Below are positions 6,324 to 14,240 of a stretch of DNA of 15,854 bases, piece by piece. Source of the DNA: Atopobiaceae bacterium UBA7016. GTDB lineage: Bacteria; Actinomycetota; Coriobacteriia; Coriobacteriales; Atopobiaceae. Each line of letters opens with the position of its first letter. The first letter of the stretch is position 1. Under the pieces are notes generated by a model. The model was not told the DNA's origin and ran no database searches. It saw only the letters and a program-made list of their open reading frames with translations. The DNA lies in contig DJXA01000116.1 in assembly GCA_002449555.1 (NCBI GenBank), forward strand, positions 1 to 15,854, written 5' to 3'. Made by a program: the position numbers and the translations under genes.

Positions 6324-6329
6324 TAGAAT
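6324..6329 (+). promoter_or_regulatory. Possible -10 box of the module A regulator
   Basis: TAGAAT lies 38 bases before the ATG at 6367. No good -35 box stands at the usual distance (CTATTC at 6301-6306 is poor), which would suit an activator-dependent or weak autoregulated promoter. Pattern evidence only. Confidence 0.3.
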
Positions 6330-6366
6330 GCCCGTATGCGCTCGAAGCACGTCGGGGAGGTATCTC

Positions 6367-7905
6367 ATGAAGCTCAATGCAGGCATCATTTTCGAGTATC
6401 TCAGGAAGTCATTCGACGCCGAGTTACTGGGAAGCGCTGGAAAGAGCCTCAACCTCCCTCGCCCAGTCTTCTTCATGGAGGACGACCCCGTTTTCCTTCC
6501 CAATCGGCTCTACCTCGCCTCTGCGGACCATCTTCCCGCTCGGCCATCGATTAAAGACGGCACCGCCATCGTCTGCATCGGCGATGCTCCGCAGCTCTAC
6601 CGCTACACCGGAAGGTGCTCGGTCATACACCTGAAGGGCCATCCCGACTTCTTTGAGGTCTACCTTGCAATCCAGGCAATCTACGATCGGTTCGATGCGT
6701 GGAACGATCAGGTATTCGAGCTGTTCAGGTCCGATGCCGACCTCCAGAAGGTCGTCTCCCTCAGCTCAGATGCCTTCGAGAGGCCCATCATCCTAATTGA
6801 CAACGGCTTTCGCATCCTCGCCTCATCGACCGAGGACGGGACGGAGATTCCCCGTTCTTGGAGCGATGGGAGCGGCCGGCTGAGCCAGTACTCCATGGAG
6901 AACTACCTCTCGAGCAACGAGCTTCACACCGACGTCCGCGAGCCCATGTTCCTGAAGATCGTCGATCGCAACGCGCTCTGCGCGAACCTGTTCGATAAGA
7001 GCGGCGTGTATATCGGATGCCTGAGCATCCTCACCACCGAGGACAAGCCGCGCGCTGGCTTCAGCGCGCTTGCAGGCTACCTCGCGCGTATCATCGAGGC
7101 GTCGATCGAGCGGAACCCTGCCGTGCTCTCGACCGAACATGCGGCACGCAAAGGGGTGCTCAAAGATGTGATCGCCGGCAGACCCATTGGACCGAACCAG
7201 CGTTGGCTTCTCGAGTCAGAACCAGGGAGGCGCAGGTACATCTGCGTGCTGCTCCATGCCTTCGACCAGGAACAGCGGCTACCCGCAACGTTCATCTGCA
7301 ACAGCTTCGAGATGACATTCCCAGGAAGCTACGCGCTTTCCGTAGACTCTGGCACCGTGGGCATCATCGAGCTTTCCGCCCTCGGCCACACCGCCGAGGA
7401 GCGGAGGAAGGCCATCGATGCCTCCTTGGGGACGTTGTCCAAGTCGCTCAAGCTCACCGCAGGCGTGAGTTACGGATTCTCGAGCCTCTACGACGTCCCC
7501 ATGTACATCAAGCAAGCTGAGGCGGCAATCGACAACGGTAGCCTGATGGCACCCGGAGGGAGCGTCTACCACTTCTCCGACTACGCGCTCACCGAGATGG
7601 TAATCAACTCCCTGGCGGGATCACCCGTCGAAAGCCTCGTTCCGGAGAGCCTCGAGAAAGTTATCGAACACGACGCCACGTCTTCCATCTCGTATCTCGA
7701 AACGCTGCGCGTCTTCTTAGCCGAGAACATGAACTTCTCGAAGGCCGCCAACCTGCTCTACATCCACCGCAGCACGCTCATCGACCGAATCGAGAAGATT
7801 GAGAAGAAATACGGCCTTGACCTGCATGACCCCGACACCCGCCTCTACCTCCAGCTCATACTCAAGGCCCTTGAGATCAGCGACGTGGTCAAAAAGGGGT
7901 TGTAA
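6367..7905 (+). CDS. PucR/CdaR-family transcription regulator, module A
   Basis: A 512-residue DNA-binding regulator. The first 140 residues (from MKLNAGIIFEYL) form a domain shared only with the paralog 12701-14230; residues of about 140-250 look like a GAF-type ligand sensor (AFERPIILIDNGFRILASS). The last 75 residues carry the C-terminal helix-turn-helix of the PucR family, with SYLETLRVFL, NFSKAANLLYIHRSTLIDRIEKIE and LDLHDPDTRLYLQLILKAL. Members of this family usually activate catabolic genes when the substrate is present. The start at 6367 is supported by GGGGAGG and by the matching MKLNA start of the paralog; the in-frame ATG at 6310 has no ribosome site. It is divergent from the 4913-6148 operon, its likely target, and ends at a bidirectional terminator. 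Confidence 0.88.
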   Translation: MKLNAGIIFEYLRKSFDAELLGSAGKSLNLPRPVFFMEDDPVFLPNRLYLASADHLPARPSIKDGTAIVCIGDAPQLYRYTGRCSVIHLKGHPDFFEVYLAIQAIYDRFDAWNDQVFELFRSDADLQKVVSLSSDAFERPIILIDNGFRILASSTEDGTEIPRSWSDGSGRLSQYSMENYLSSNELHTDVREPMFLKIVDRNALCANLFDKSGVYIGCLSILTTEDKPRAGFSALAGYLARIIEASIERNPAVLSTEHAARKGVLKDVIAGRPIGPNQRWLLESEPGRRRYICVLLHAFDQEQRLPATFICNSFEMTFPGSYALSVDSGTVGIIELSALGHTAEERRKAIDASLGTLSKSLKLTAGVSYGFSSLYDVPMYIKQAEAAIDNGSLMAPGGSVYHFSDYALTEMVINSLAGSPVESLVPESLEKVIEHDATSSISYLETLRVFLAENMNFSKAANLLYIHRSTLIDRIEKIEKKYGLDLHDPDTRLYLQLILKALEISDVVKKGL

Positions 7906-7912
7906 AAGCATC

Positions 7913-7932
7913 GGGGCGCCCGAAAGCGCCCC
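7913..7932. terminator. Bidirectional terminator between regulator A and small protein 1
   Basis: GGGGCGC (7913-7919), loop CCGAAA, GCGCCCC (7926-7932). On the minus strand the stem is followed by GATGCTTTTAC, giving a short U-run after the gene ending at 7965; on the plus strand it lies 8 bases after the stop of 6367-7905. Confidence 0.7.
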
Positions 7933-7964
7933 GTGCGAACCATGTGCTCGGTGCTGTTCTCTGC

Positions 7965-8177
7965 TTATCCCAGGGCCTTGAGCTCGGCATCGATCTCGTC
8001 CATGTGGGCGGCGTACTCGGCGGCCTCGGGATACGAGAAGAGCTTGCGGAGGCTCATCATCTGGATCATCTTGAGGGCGGGGTGCGTGGGCAGGTTGGGC
8101 GTGTACTTCTCGATGATGGCCTTGCCCTCGGGGTTACGCAGGATGTCCTTGAGCTTGGAATCGACGGAAAGTGCCAT
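7965..8177 (-). CDS. Small 70-residue conserved protein 1
   Basis: A 70-residue, charged, probably all-helical protein with no signal peptide or membrane segment. It is clearly paralogous to 14318-14533: both start MA(L/F)SVD, contain KNP/RNPE with IxEYxP/IEKYTP, a central (L)RKL with (F/S)(Y/F)P, and end (L/M)DEIDA(E/R)LKA. AGGAGG lies seven bases before the ATG at 8177, an excellent ribosome site, so it is a real gene although short. It is the last gene after the SDR 8231-9142 (53-base gap) and is followed by a terminator. I recall similar segments as tails on some larger bacterial enzymes, which would make it a stand-alone accessory or interaction domain; this recollection is uncertain and no function is claimed. 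Confidence 0.8.
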   Translation of the reverse strand: MALSVDSKLKDILRNPEGKAIIEKYTPNLPTHPALKMIQMMSLRKLFSYPEAAEYAAHMDEIDAELKALG

Positions 8178-8230
8178 TTCTGTTCCTCCTTTTTCAATGG
8201 ATGGCTTATGAATACAGAGCGTTTGCCCTG

Positions 8231-9142
8231 TTATTCGTAGGGGTACTGGTCGATGGCGGGCTGGTATTTGATGATGTTGCTGCGCAGCCCGTTGTCGACC
8301 ACGTAGCTCTCGCCCGTGACGCCGTCTGCGAACGCGGTGCACATCATGTAGGCGATGCGGGCAACGCAGTCCACCGGCTTCATCTCGTCCATCTGCGGGA
8401 CAGCGATCTCGGCGTAAAGCTCGTCCTGGGCATCCTCGTCGATGTCCTCGACAACCATGTTGGTGACGGCACCGTTGGTCTGCATGGCGCCGGGTGCGAC
8501 GACGTTGACCATGATGCCGAAGCGTTTGAGCTCCTTCGCGGCCTCGAGTCCGAGTGCGTTGACGCCGCCCTTGGAGGCTACGTAGTGCGGATAGCCGCCA
8601 AAGGTGGGGTACGGGAGCCAGGCGGAATCGGAAGAGATGAGGCACATCTTGCCGGCGATTCCCTTCTCGATCATGTATTTGGAGACGTGCTTGATAGCGC
8701 GGAAGGTGCCGTTGAGGTTGATGTCGATGACCTTGGCGAACTCCTCCTCGGGCATGTCGTAGATGTGCGCGTAGCTCCACTTGGCCGCGCTGGTGACGAG
8801 GATATCGATAGATCCGAAGGTCTTGTCGGCGAAGGCGACGAGGTTGGCGACGGCATCCTCGTCACGCACGTCGGTGATGCAGGCAACCACGCGGTCCTCA
8901 CCGTAGCCGCGCTCGCGGAGAAGCCCTATGGCGTTGTCGCAGCTATAATCGGTGTCGCTCGCGATGATCACATTGGCGCCGCCTTCGAGCAGACGCGCTG
9001 TGATGTTGAAGCCGAGCCCCGACGTTCCTCCGGTCACGATCGCAACCTTGCCTGCAACCGATAGCATGGAGCTGAGCGGCTCCATACCGTCGAGGTTCTT
9101 CCTCAGAAGCTCGACCTCGCGTGCCTGGGGATTATATGCCAT
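8231..9142 (-). CDS. Short-chain dehydrogenase/reductase with N-terminal extension, module B
   Basis: A 303-residue classical SDR. It has about 30 residues before the Rossmann fold (MAYNPQAREVELLRKNLDGM), then TGGTSGLG at residues 37-44, an Asp at 63 (IIASDTD) favouring NAD(H), TDV near 90-92, SAAK near 118-121, NLNGTF at 142-147, Ser170/171 (LISSD), and YVASK with Tyr187 and Lys191. The C-terminal part carries an acidic loop (VVEDIDEDAQDE) likely over the active site and the usual VVDNG. GGAGG stands six bases before the ATG at 9142. It is downstream of terminator 9294-9322 and the shared promoter element 9252-9274, so it probably has its own regulated promoter, with the small protein 7965-8177 as second gene. 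Substrate unknown. Confidence 0.88.
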   Translation of the reverse strand: MAYNPQAREVELLRKNLDGMEPLSSMLSVAGKVAIVTGGTSGLGFNITARLLEGGANVIIASDTDYSCDNAIGLLRERGYGEDRVVACITDVRDEDAVANLVAFADKTFGSIDILVTSAAKWSYAHIYDMPEEEFAKVIDINLNGTFRAIKHVSKYMIEKGIAGKMCLISSDSAWLPYPTFGGYPHYVASKGGVNALGLEAAKELKRFGIMVNVVAPGAMQTNGAVTNMVVEDIDEDAQDELYAEIAVPQMDEMKPVDCVARIAYMMCTAFADGVTGESYVVDNGLRSNIIKYQPAIDQYPYE

Positions 9143-9251
9143 GCCGTGCCTCCTTCTCTTGCAGCAGATGCTAGGGTCTTTGACTTGACCCGATTATCTG
9201 CGAGCAAAAGGCAGCAGGTTAATCCACGGTCCCTGTGCTTATGCGAAGAAG

Positions 9252-9274
9252 AAATCCTACAGATTGACGGTTGG
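9252..9274. promoter_or_regulatory. Candidate operator shared with 6267-6289
   Basis: The stretch beginning AAATCCTACAGATTGACGG matches the element upstream of module A at 19 of 23 positions. It lies 110 bases upstream of the SDR start at 9142, just past the terminator of the preceding gene, where no protein is encoded. This is where a regulated promoter for the 8231-9142/7965-8177 pair would be expected. Confidence 0.45.
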
Positions 9275-9285
9275 GAGGAACGAGC

Positions 9286-9322
9286 GAAAAGAAAGGCGCC
9301 TGTCCAGAATGGTCAGGCGCCT
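9286..9322 (-). terminator. Intrinsic terminator of the module B three-gene operon
   Basis: AGGCGCCTG (9294-9302) pairs perfectly with CAGGCGCCT (9314-9322) around an 11-base loop. On the minus strand the stem is followed by TTCTTTTCG, a U-rich tail. It lies 30 bases beyond the stop at 9352 and marks the end of 12425-9352 transcription. Confidence 0.8.
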
Positions 9323-9351
9323 CGATACTCTGGTATCTGACTTGAAAGTGC

Positions 9352-10170
9352 TTAGAAGCTGGTCCAACCGCCGTCCACGTTGAGCTGGGCGCCGTTGACG
9401 TAGTGGGCCTCATCGGAGATGAGGTAGAGGATCGCGTTGGCGATGTCCTCAGGGAAGCCGGTGATGTTGTTGCCGTCCCAGTCCACGCCGAGCGCCACCG
9501 CGCCGCGCACGTTGTAGATCTCATTGCCCTCGAGGTCCATGATGTCGCGGTCGGGCCACTTCTCCATAGCGTTGCCCAGGATGTCGGTGACGCAGGCGCC
9601 GGGATTCACTACGTTGGTGCGCACGTTGCGGAAGCGGTACGTGTGCGCCAAGTTGCGGGCCAGGCCGAGCACCGCGTGCTTGGACGTGATGTAGGCAGCG
9701 CCTGCAGAGCTGCCCACCTGGCCGCCCACGGAGCCCACGATGCAGATGTTGGCGGGAAGCCCCTCGTGATCCCACAGCAGCGGCAGGCAGTCGCGGCACA
9801 TGCGGAAGCAGCTGTTGACGTTGACGTCCATCACGTAGTCGTACAGCTCGTCATCGGTCTTGTGCGCGGGGCACATGAGGTCGAGCACGCCTGCGATGTA
9901 GAGCAGGCTATCGAGGGTGCCGTACTTCTCCTTGACAATGTCGATGGCCTGCTGGCGCACGGATGCGTCACAGACGTCTCCACCCACAAAGTCGATGGTG
10001 CCAGGGCCGTCGGTCAGCTCCTCGTCCTCGACGAGCTCCTCCCAAGCTTCCTCGTTGAGGTCGAGCACCACGAGCTTCGCACCCTGGCGGTAGAGTGCAC
10101 ACACGGTTGCCGCACCCATGCCACAGGCGCCGCCCACAACCAGGATGACCTTGTCTTTGTTGGTTGACAT
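9352..10170 (-). CDS. Short-chain dehydrogenase/reductase, third gene of the module B operon
   Basis: A 272-residue SDR. The cofactor loop reads VGGACGMG (residues 12-19), with Val in place of the usual Thr; LVVLDL puts an Asp at 37 and favours NAD(H). Further marks: GGDVCD at 63-68, YIAG at 91-94, DVNVNS at 115-120, VGSVGG with catalytic Ser147, YITSK with Tyr160 and Lys164, NVVNPGA, and a C-terminal YVNGAQLNVDGGW typical of classical SDRs. Unlike the two module A enzymes it has no long insert between Ser and Tyr, but carries a loop (residues about 195-235) rich in Asp/Asn before the C-terminal helix. GGGAGGG precedes the ATG at 10170, and the gap to the methyltransferase stop at 10183 is 12 bases, so they are translated from one message. 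Confidence 0.9.
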   Translation of the reverse strand: MSTNKDKVILVVGGACGMGAATVCALYRQGAKLVVLDLNEEAWEELVEDEELTDGPGTIDFVGGDVCDASVRQQAIDIVKEKYGTLDSLLYIAGVLDLMCPAHKTDDELYDYVMDVNVNSCFRMCRDCLPLLWDHEGLPANICIVGSVGGQVGSSAGAAYITSKHAVLGLARNLAHTYRFRNVRTNVVNPGACVTDILGNAMEKWPDRDIMDLEGNEIYNVRGAVALGVDWDGNNITGFPEDIANAILYLISDEAHYVNGAQLNVDGGWTSF

Positions 10171-10182
10171 AGCGTTCCCTCC

Positions 10183-11178
10183 CTATACCCAGCGCGGCTC
10201 GACGACAATGGCCGGGCTATCGTTGGGGCCGATGGTCACGTGCGTGCCGAGCGGGCACTTCTTCGCGTCCACCACGCCAAAGCCGATGTTCTTGTCAACG
10301 GTGTAGCCGTAGATGAACGCCGGCGCATAGCCCACGGGCACGCCGCGCTTGCGGATGATCTCCTTCTGGGCGATGTCCTCGTAGCTCTCGCGCTCGATCT
10401 CTAGGCCCACAAACGCGCGCCTCTCACCAGCCGCGTGAGCCGCAGCCAGCGCATCCTTGCCAAAGAAGTCCTTGTCCATATGCACGGACCAGCCGAGGTT
10501 GGCCTCGTACGGCGTGAGGTGATGGTAGTCCTGACGCAGCGCCATGCCTTTCTCCATGGGAAGCGAGCGCACGTACACCTCAAGCGTCGTCAGGCGCGGA
10601 GCGCCAAACGGCGCCGCAGCCGCCTCAATGGCCTGTGCCACGGCGGCGGAATCCGCACGCTTGCAATAGACTTCGTAGCCCAGCTCGCCCGTGAAGCCGC
10701 CCCGGTCGACAACAACGGCAACCTCACCCACGTGCGCCTCAATGATCTGGAAGCGCTTGAGCCCGTCCACGGCACCATCCAGCAGTGCATCCATCACCTT
10801 CGCGGAGTTTGGCCCCTGCACGGCGTACATGTCCCACTCCTGCGTCACGTCCTCGTACGCTACGTCAAAGCCCTCGCAGTGCGCGTCAAACCAGCGCACC
10901 GCATGCGGGCCGTACAGCGTGGAGAGCCACCACAGGCCACCACCGCGGTTGAACGCCACGAGGTCGTCGATGATCTCGCCCTTCTCGTCCAGCATGGTGG
11001 TGTACTTGCCCCTGCCCTCAGCTGTGCCAGCAATGCGGTTCACCAGCATCCAATCCAGGAAGCGCTCCGCGTCGGGGCCGCTCACCGTAACCAGGTCATG
11101 CGTCCAGCGATACCAACCAGCGTTCTCGCGCACTGCCTTGGCCTCGGCACGCGCGACCTCATCGTCCTTGAACAGCAT
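10183..11178 (-). CDS. GcvT-like folate-dependent methyltransferase (aminomethyltransferase/demethylase family), module B
   Basis: A 331-residue paralog of 3879-4895. Matching blocks: KAVRENAGWYRWTH (14-27), TTMLDEKGEIIDD (60-72) with the folate-contacting aspartates, YAVQGP (118-123), RGGFTGELGYEVYC (159-172) as the canonical family motif without the extra Lys seen in module A, and a C-terminal barrel from about 260 (FVGLEIE, IGFGVVDAKKCPLGT). It probably transfers a methyl or one-carbon unit from a substrate to tetrahydrofolate. The absence of gcvH/gcvP neighbours argues against a glycine-cleavage role. The ATG at 11178 follows AGGGGAG and lies 17 bases after the stop of 11196-12425. Divergence from module A suggests related but not identical substrates. 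Confidence 0.86.
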   Translation of the reverse strand: MLFKDDEVARAEAKAVRENAGWYRWTHDLVTVSGPDAERFLDWMLVNRIAGTAEGRGKYTTMLDEKGEIIDDLVAFNRGGGLWWLSTLYGPHAVRWFDAHCEGFDVAYEDVTQEWDMYAVQGPNSAKVMDALLDGAVDGLKRFQIIEAHVGEVAVVVDRGGFTGELGYEVYCKRADSAAVAQAIEAAAAPFGAPRLTTLEVYVRSLPMEKGMALRQDYHHLTPYEANLGWSVHMDKDFFGKDALAAAHAAGERRAFVGLEIERESYEDIAQKEIIRKRGVPVGYAPAFIYGYTVDKNIGFGVVDAKKCPLGTHVTIGPNDSPAIVVEPRWV

Positions 11179-11195
11179 CTCTAACCACTCCCCTC

Positions 11196-12425
11196 TTAGA
11201 GCGCGCGATCGTCAATCTTACGGCCCACAGTGATGAGGTAGTCGTCCTCATCCTCATCGATCCAGACTGACCACTCCGGGCTGACCAGCGTGTGGCAGGC
11301 ACCGTTCCACTGGGCCTCGTAACCCATCGTGATCTCCTCAAGCGGTGCCATCTCAAAGCGGCCCTCGAAATCTTCCTGGCTCACGCGGATCTCAACGCCG
11401 TCGGCGTCGAAGGCCTCCCACTCGTGCGGCACCAACTGGCAGCCCAGCACGGCGTCGATGTAGGCACCCATGACGCGCGGGTCGTTGTCGCCAATCTCGC
11501 GCGGGATGTCCAGCCACGCGCGCAGGCCCTCGCGGGCGAAGTAGTCCACGAAGGAGTTCTTGCCAGCCGTGGCAAAGACGATGCGCAGGATGCGCTCAAA
11601 CTCATCGTCGTCCTCCGCCATGTCGCGGATGGCAATGAGCGGGAAGCTGATGGACCAGACCCAGCCCATCTGCGCCACCCAGTTGTACTGCCACTCAAGC
11701 GAGTTCTCCTCGCCGAAGGCCTGCACGTACTGGCCGTTGCGCAGGCCCTGGGCGTGCTTCACGCGGCGCTCGGGCGGCGTGTCGTGCACCGGCTGCGTGG
11801 GCTGTCCGCGATGGTCCAGCCAGCTCTGGTGCTCGAGGTTGAAATGGTCAAGTCGCTCCGCCACCACACGGCAGTGGGGGTTGCCGCAGCCGCGGGCCTC
11901 GCACATGTTGAGAGCCACGTCATTGGTGATGGCACCGTGCTCCCCACCTGCGGCGATATCAAAGTTTGCCGTAAACATGGCCGTGGTCATGTTGCACATC
12001 TCGGAGCCCACGATGTCCCACGGGCAGGAGTCCAGCTCCTTCTCAACGCGGTTCTCGGTGAACTGGATCACGCGACCGGCCATGTCCTCGGCCTCGTCGC
12101 CGTAGTCACCCCAGATACCGCCGATCCATGCCGCGCGCTTCACCAACTCGGGGATGTTCCACTCGTCGTAGAAGGCGTTGAGGTACTGGAAGAGCTCATC
12201 CTCGCCGCCCGCGCACGCAGCGCAGTTCATCATGTTGGCAATCTCGCAGATCTGCGAGGTGCGGTCCTCCCAGTCGTCGTTCAAAAGGCGCATCACCTGG
12301 AAGATGTTGGCCGAGAAGGCCGCAATGGTCCGCAGGCAGTAGCTGTACGCCTCCTTCTCGGGAATGATCTTGCCAAAGGCCGTCTCCACGCCACGATGCG
12401 TGTCGACATGAGCGAGCAGGGCCAT
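11196..12425 (-). CDS. Cysteine-motif protein of unknown function paired with GcvT-like enzyme, module B
   Basis: A 409-residue paralog of 4913-6148. It shares LDSCPWDIVGSEMC (131-144), CEARGCGNPHCRVVAE (175-190), a second helical half with FATAGKNSFVDYFAREGLRAWL, and a C-terminal WNGACHTLVSPEWSVW ending in GRKID. It has further cysteines (CEIANMMNCAACAGG, residues 60-74) not shared with module A. No signal peptide or membrane helices. The paired cysteine motifs could bind a metal, a cofactor or the substrate; the similarity to V4R and ATC-hydrolase domains is by motif only. GGAGAGG precedes the ATG at 12425; the in-frame ATG at 12512 lacks such a site. It is the first gene of the operon ending at 9352 and is divergent from the regulator 12701-14230. 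Confidence 0.75.
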   Translation of the reverse strand: MALLAHVDTHRGVETAFGKIIPEKEAYSYCLRTIAAFSANIFQVMRLLNDDWEDRTSQICEIANMMNCAACAGGEDELFQYLNAFYDEWNIPELVKRAAWIGGIWGDYGDEAEDMAGRVIQFTENRVEKELDSCPWDIVGSEMCNMTTAMFTANFDIAAGGEHGAITNDVALNMCEARGCGNPHCRVVAERLDHFNLEHQSWLDHRGQPTQPVHDTPPERRVKHAQGLRNGQYVQAFGEENSLEWQYNWVAQMGWVWSISFPLIAIRDMAEDDDEFERILRIVFATAGKNSFVDYFAREGLRAWLDIPREIGDNDPRVMGAYIDAVLGCQLVPHEWEAFDADGVEIRVSQEDFEGRFEMAPLEEITMGYEAQWNGACHTLVSPEWSVWIDEDEDDYLITVGRKIDDRAL

Positions 12426-12548
12426 GTCCTCTCCTTCCTTCAGGCGCGCTGACGCGGCGCGCACGGGTCCCTGCCTGCCAGTCTGTGGCCTGAAGCTTCG
12501 GTCCACCAGCATGCAAACCGTCGAAAAGAAGGTATGCTACCCCTTCTG

Positions 12549-12575
12549 TTTGTAGGGTGCTGAACATATGCATAT
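12549..12575. promoter_or_regulatory. Divergent promoter region of module B: TTTGTAGGG core and ATATGCATAT palindrome
   Basis: The 275-base gap between 12425 and 12701 holds no gene. Near its middle, TTTGTAGGGTGC (12549-12560) matches, on the opposite strand, the CCTACAAA core of the elements at 6267 and 9252. It is followed by the perfect 10-bp palindrome ATATGCATAT (12566-12575). These are candidate regulator contacts controlling both genes. Confidence 0.3.
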
Positions 12576-12700
12576 AACGCGAACGGTCCTCCTCGCTACA
12601 TTTGCCCTTATCTGCGCAACTCTTGCCGCACCGCATGCATAATGAAGACACAGCAACATGGTTGCCTGGCAAAGGCCATACAGTTTGGGGCATATCCAAC

Positions 12701-14230
12701 ATGAAGCTCAACGCAGACGTGATCTTTGACAACCTTCCACAAGACTGGAACGCTCGGCTTTTGGGCACGCCCGACAAGTCGCTTCAGCTCAGGCGGCCAG
12801 AGCTCTTCGAGACCACCATGCGCGAGTTTCGAAACGACCACCTCTACGTGCTCCGCGAAGAGCGCCTGCCCCAGCGCGTGCGGGTCGAGCCGCGTGCCGT
12901 CATCGTCTGCCTCGGGCCAGGGCGCCGCACCCGCTTCTTTGCAGAGCGTTGCTGCGTCATCCAACTGCCCGACGTGGACTTCTACGGCGCCTTCAACACC
13001 ATACAGCGCACCTTTGACCGCTACGATGCATGGGAGGAGGCGCTGGACGCCATCATCGAGGGCGATGCCAACGTGCCCGACATGCTTGCCCAGTCGGGAG
13101 ACGTGTTTGGCAATCCCCTATCCGTCATCGACGCGCAGTTCTCTTTTCTCGGCCAGTGGGAGCACGATGACGCGTCCGACCTCGCGACACTTGCCGGCCT
13201 TGATGCGAGTTCCATCCTCAATCCCGAGGCGTTTGCCAGCTACATCGCCGAGCGAGACCTCTCCATGGACGTGGCCGAGCCCTTTGTCCTCGACCTGCTG
13301 GGCACGCGGACGCTCAACGCCAACCTCCTCGATGCGGGAACCTACCAAGGATGCCTGACGGTATACTGCGAGCGCCGTGACTTTCGACCGAGCGACATCC
13401 AGCTTGCGGGCTTTTTGGCAACCAAGCTCGTCCAAGCAATAAACCGCAGGTCAACCATGCCAGGCTCGGACGGTACCTCGCTGAAGCGCATCCTCATGAA
13501 CCTTGTTGACGAGCTTCCGCTCGACGGCAAGGAGCAGGCCATGCTGGAGGCGCGCGGCGCTGACCAGTCGTTCGTGTGCGTCCGCATAAGGCTTAACCAC
13601 CGCCTGAGCCAGCTGCCGATTGGCTACGTCTGCGCCATGGTCGAGAGCACGCTTCCCGGAAGCATCGCCTTCGAGCATCACCGCACCTCGGTGGTGGCCT
13701 TTGTGAACATTGGGCCGCTGCGCGATGGAAACGGATCCTATCACGACGAGTTGATCAGGCGGCTACGGCCGTTTGTCACCTCTCTGCACGCAAAGGCGGC
13801 TGTCAGCGACCCAGTGAGCAGTCTGGCACGAGCGCGGCTCTTCTTCCTGCAGGCGAGCACCACGCTGGAGAACGGCTCGCTCATGGACCCCGACGCGTCC
13901 ATCTACGAGTTCCAGGACTACGCCCTTACGGGGATGGTCATCAACGCGTTGGGCGACATGCCCATCGACATGTTCTTCTCTGAGGGCCTGCGCAGGCTGG
14001 TAGCGCACGACGCGTCTTCTCACACCAGCTACCTCGAGACGCTTCGCTCTTTGCTCGACCACAACATGAGCGTAACGAAGACGGCCCGAGCGCTCTATGT
14101 ACACCGCTCCACGCTGCTCGAACGCCTTGCACGCATCCAGCGCATCCTTGGTGAGGACCTTAATGACCCCGACATCCGCTTGCGGCTACAGATCATTTTG
14201 AAGGCCCTCTCCATACGCGAGGCGTTTTAG
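12701..14230 (+). CDS. PucR/CdaR-family transcription regulator, module B
   Basis: A 509-residue paralog of 6367-7905 with the same three-part build: an N-terminal domain starting MKLNADVIFDNL and holding VIVCLGPG; a sensor region with DVFGNPLSVIDAQFSFLGQ (about 130-150); and the C-terminal PucR helix-turn-helix with TSYLETLRSLLDHN, SVTKTARALYVHRSTLLERLARIQ and LNDPDIRLRLQIILKAL. It likely controls the divergent 12425-9352 operon in response to a pathway compound. The start at 12701 is set by alignment to the paralog; the upstream ribosome site is weak (GGGG at 11 bases), implying low translation. In-frame ATGs at 12602 and 12635 would add sequence not found in the paralog. It ends at a 24-bp perfect hairpin. 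Confidence 0.87.
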   Translation: MKLNADVIFDNLPQDWNARLLGTPDKSLQLRRPELFETTMREFRNDHLYVLREERLPQRVRVEPRAVIVCLGPGRRTRFFAERCCVIQLPDVDFYGAFNTIQRTFDRYDAWEEALDAIIEGDANVPDMLAQSGDVFGNPLSVIDAQFSFLGQWEHDDASDLATLAGLDASSILNPEAFASYIAERDLSMDVAEPFVLDLLGTRTLNANLLDAGTYQGCLTVYCERRDFRPSDIQLAGFLATKLVQAINRRSTMPGSDGTSLKRILMNLVDELPLDGKEQAMLEARGADQSFVCVRIRLNHRLSQLPIGYVCAMVESTLPGSIAFEHHRTSVVAFVNIGPLRDGNGSYHDELIRRLRPFVTSLHAKAAVSDPVSSLARARLFFLQASTTLENGSLMDPDASIYEFQDYALTGMVINALGDMPIDMFFSEGLRRLVAHDASSHTSYLETLRSLLDHNMSVTKTARALYVHRSTLLERLARIQRILGEDLNDPDIRLRLQIILKALSIREAF

Positions 14231-14240
14231 CTCGCGCGAA

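Noticed and set aside
7965..8780. 271-codon version of small protein 1 extending upstream
   Set aside because: The extension is Arg/His-rich and out of frame with the SDR it overlaps; the internal ATG at 8177 has AGGAGG and matches the paralog's start.
8171..9064. Plus-strand frame of 297 codons antisense to the SDR 8231-9142
   Set aside because: No motif and no ribosome site; the opposite strand has a complete SDR.
9168..9173. TAGCAT on the minus strand as a shared -10 box (also 6211-6216 and 12534-12539)
   Set aside because: Six-base match with variable distance to the start codons (26 to about 110 bases) and no consistent -35; could be chance.
11292..12452. Plus-strand frame of 386 codons antisense to the module B cysteine-motif gene
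   Set aside because: Shadow of a gene with a conserved paralog; the translation shows no domain.
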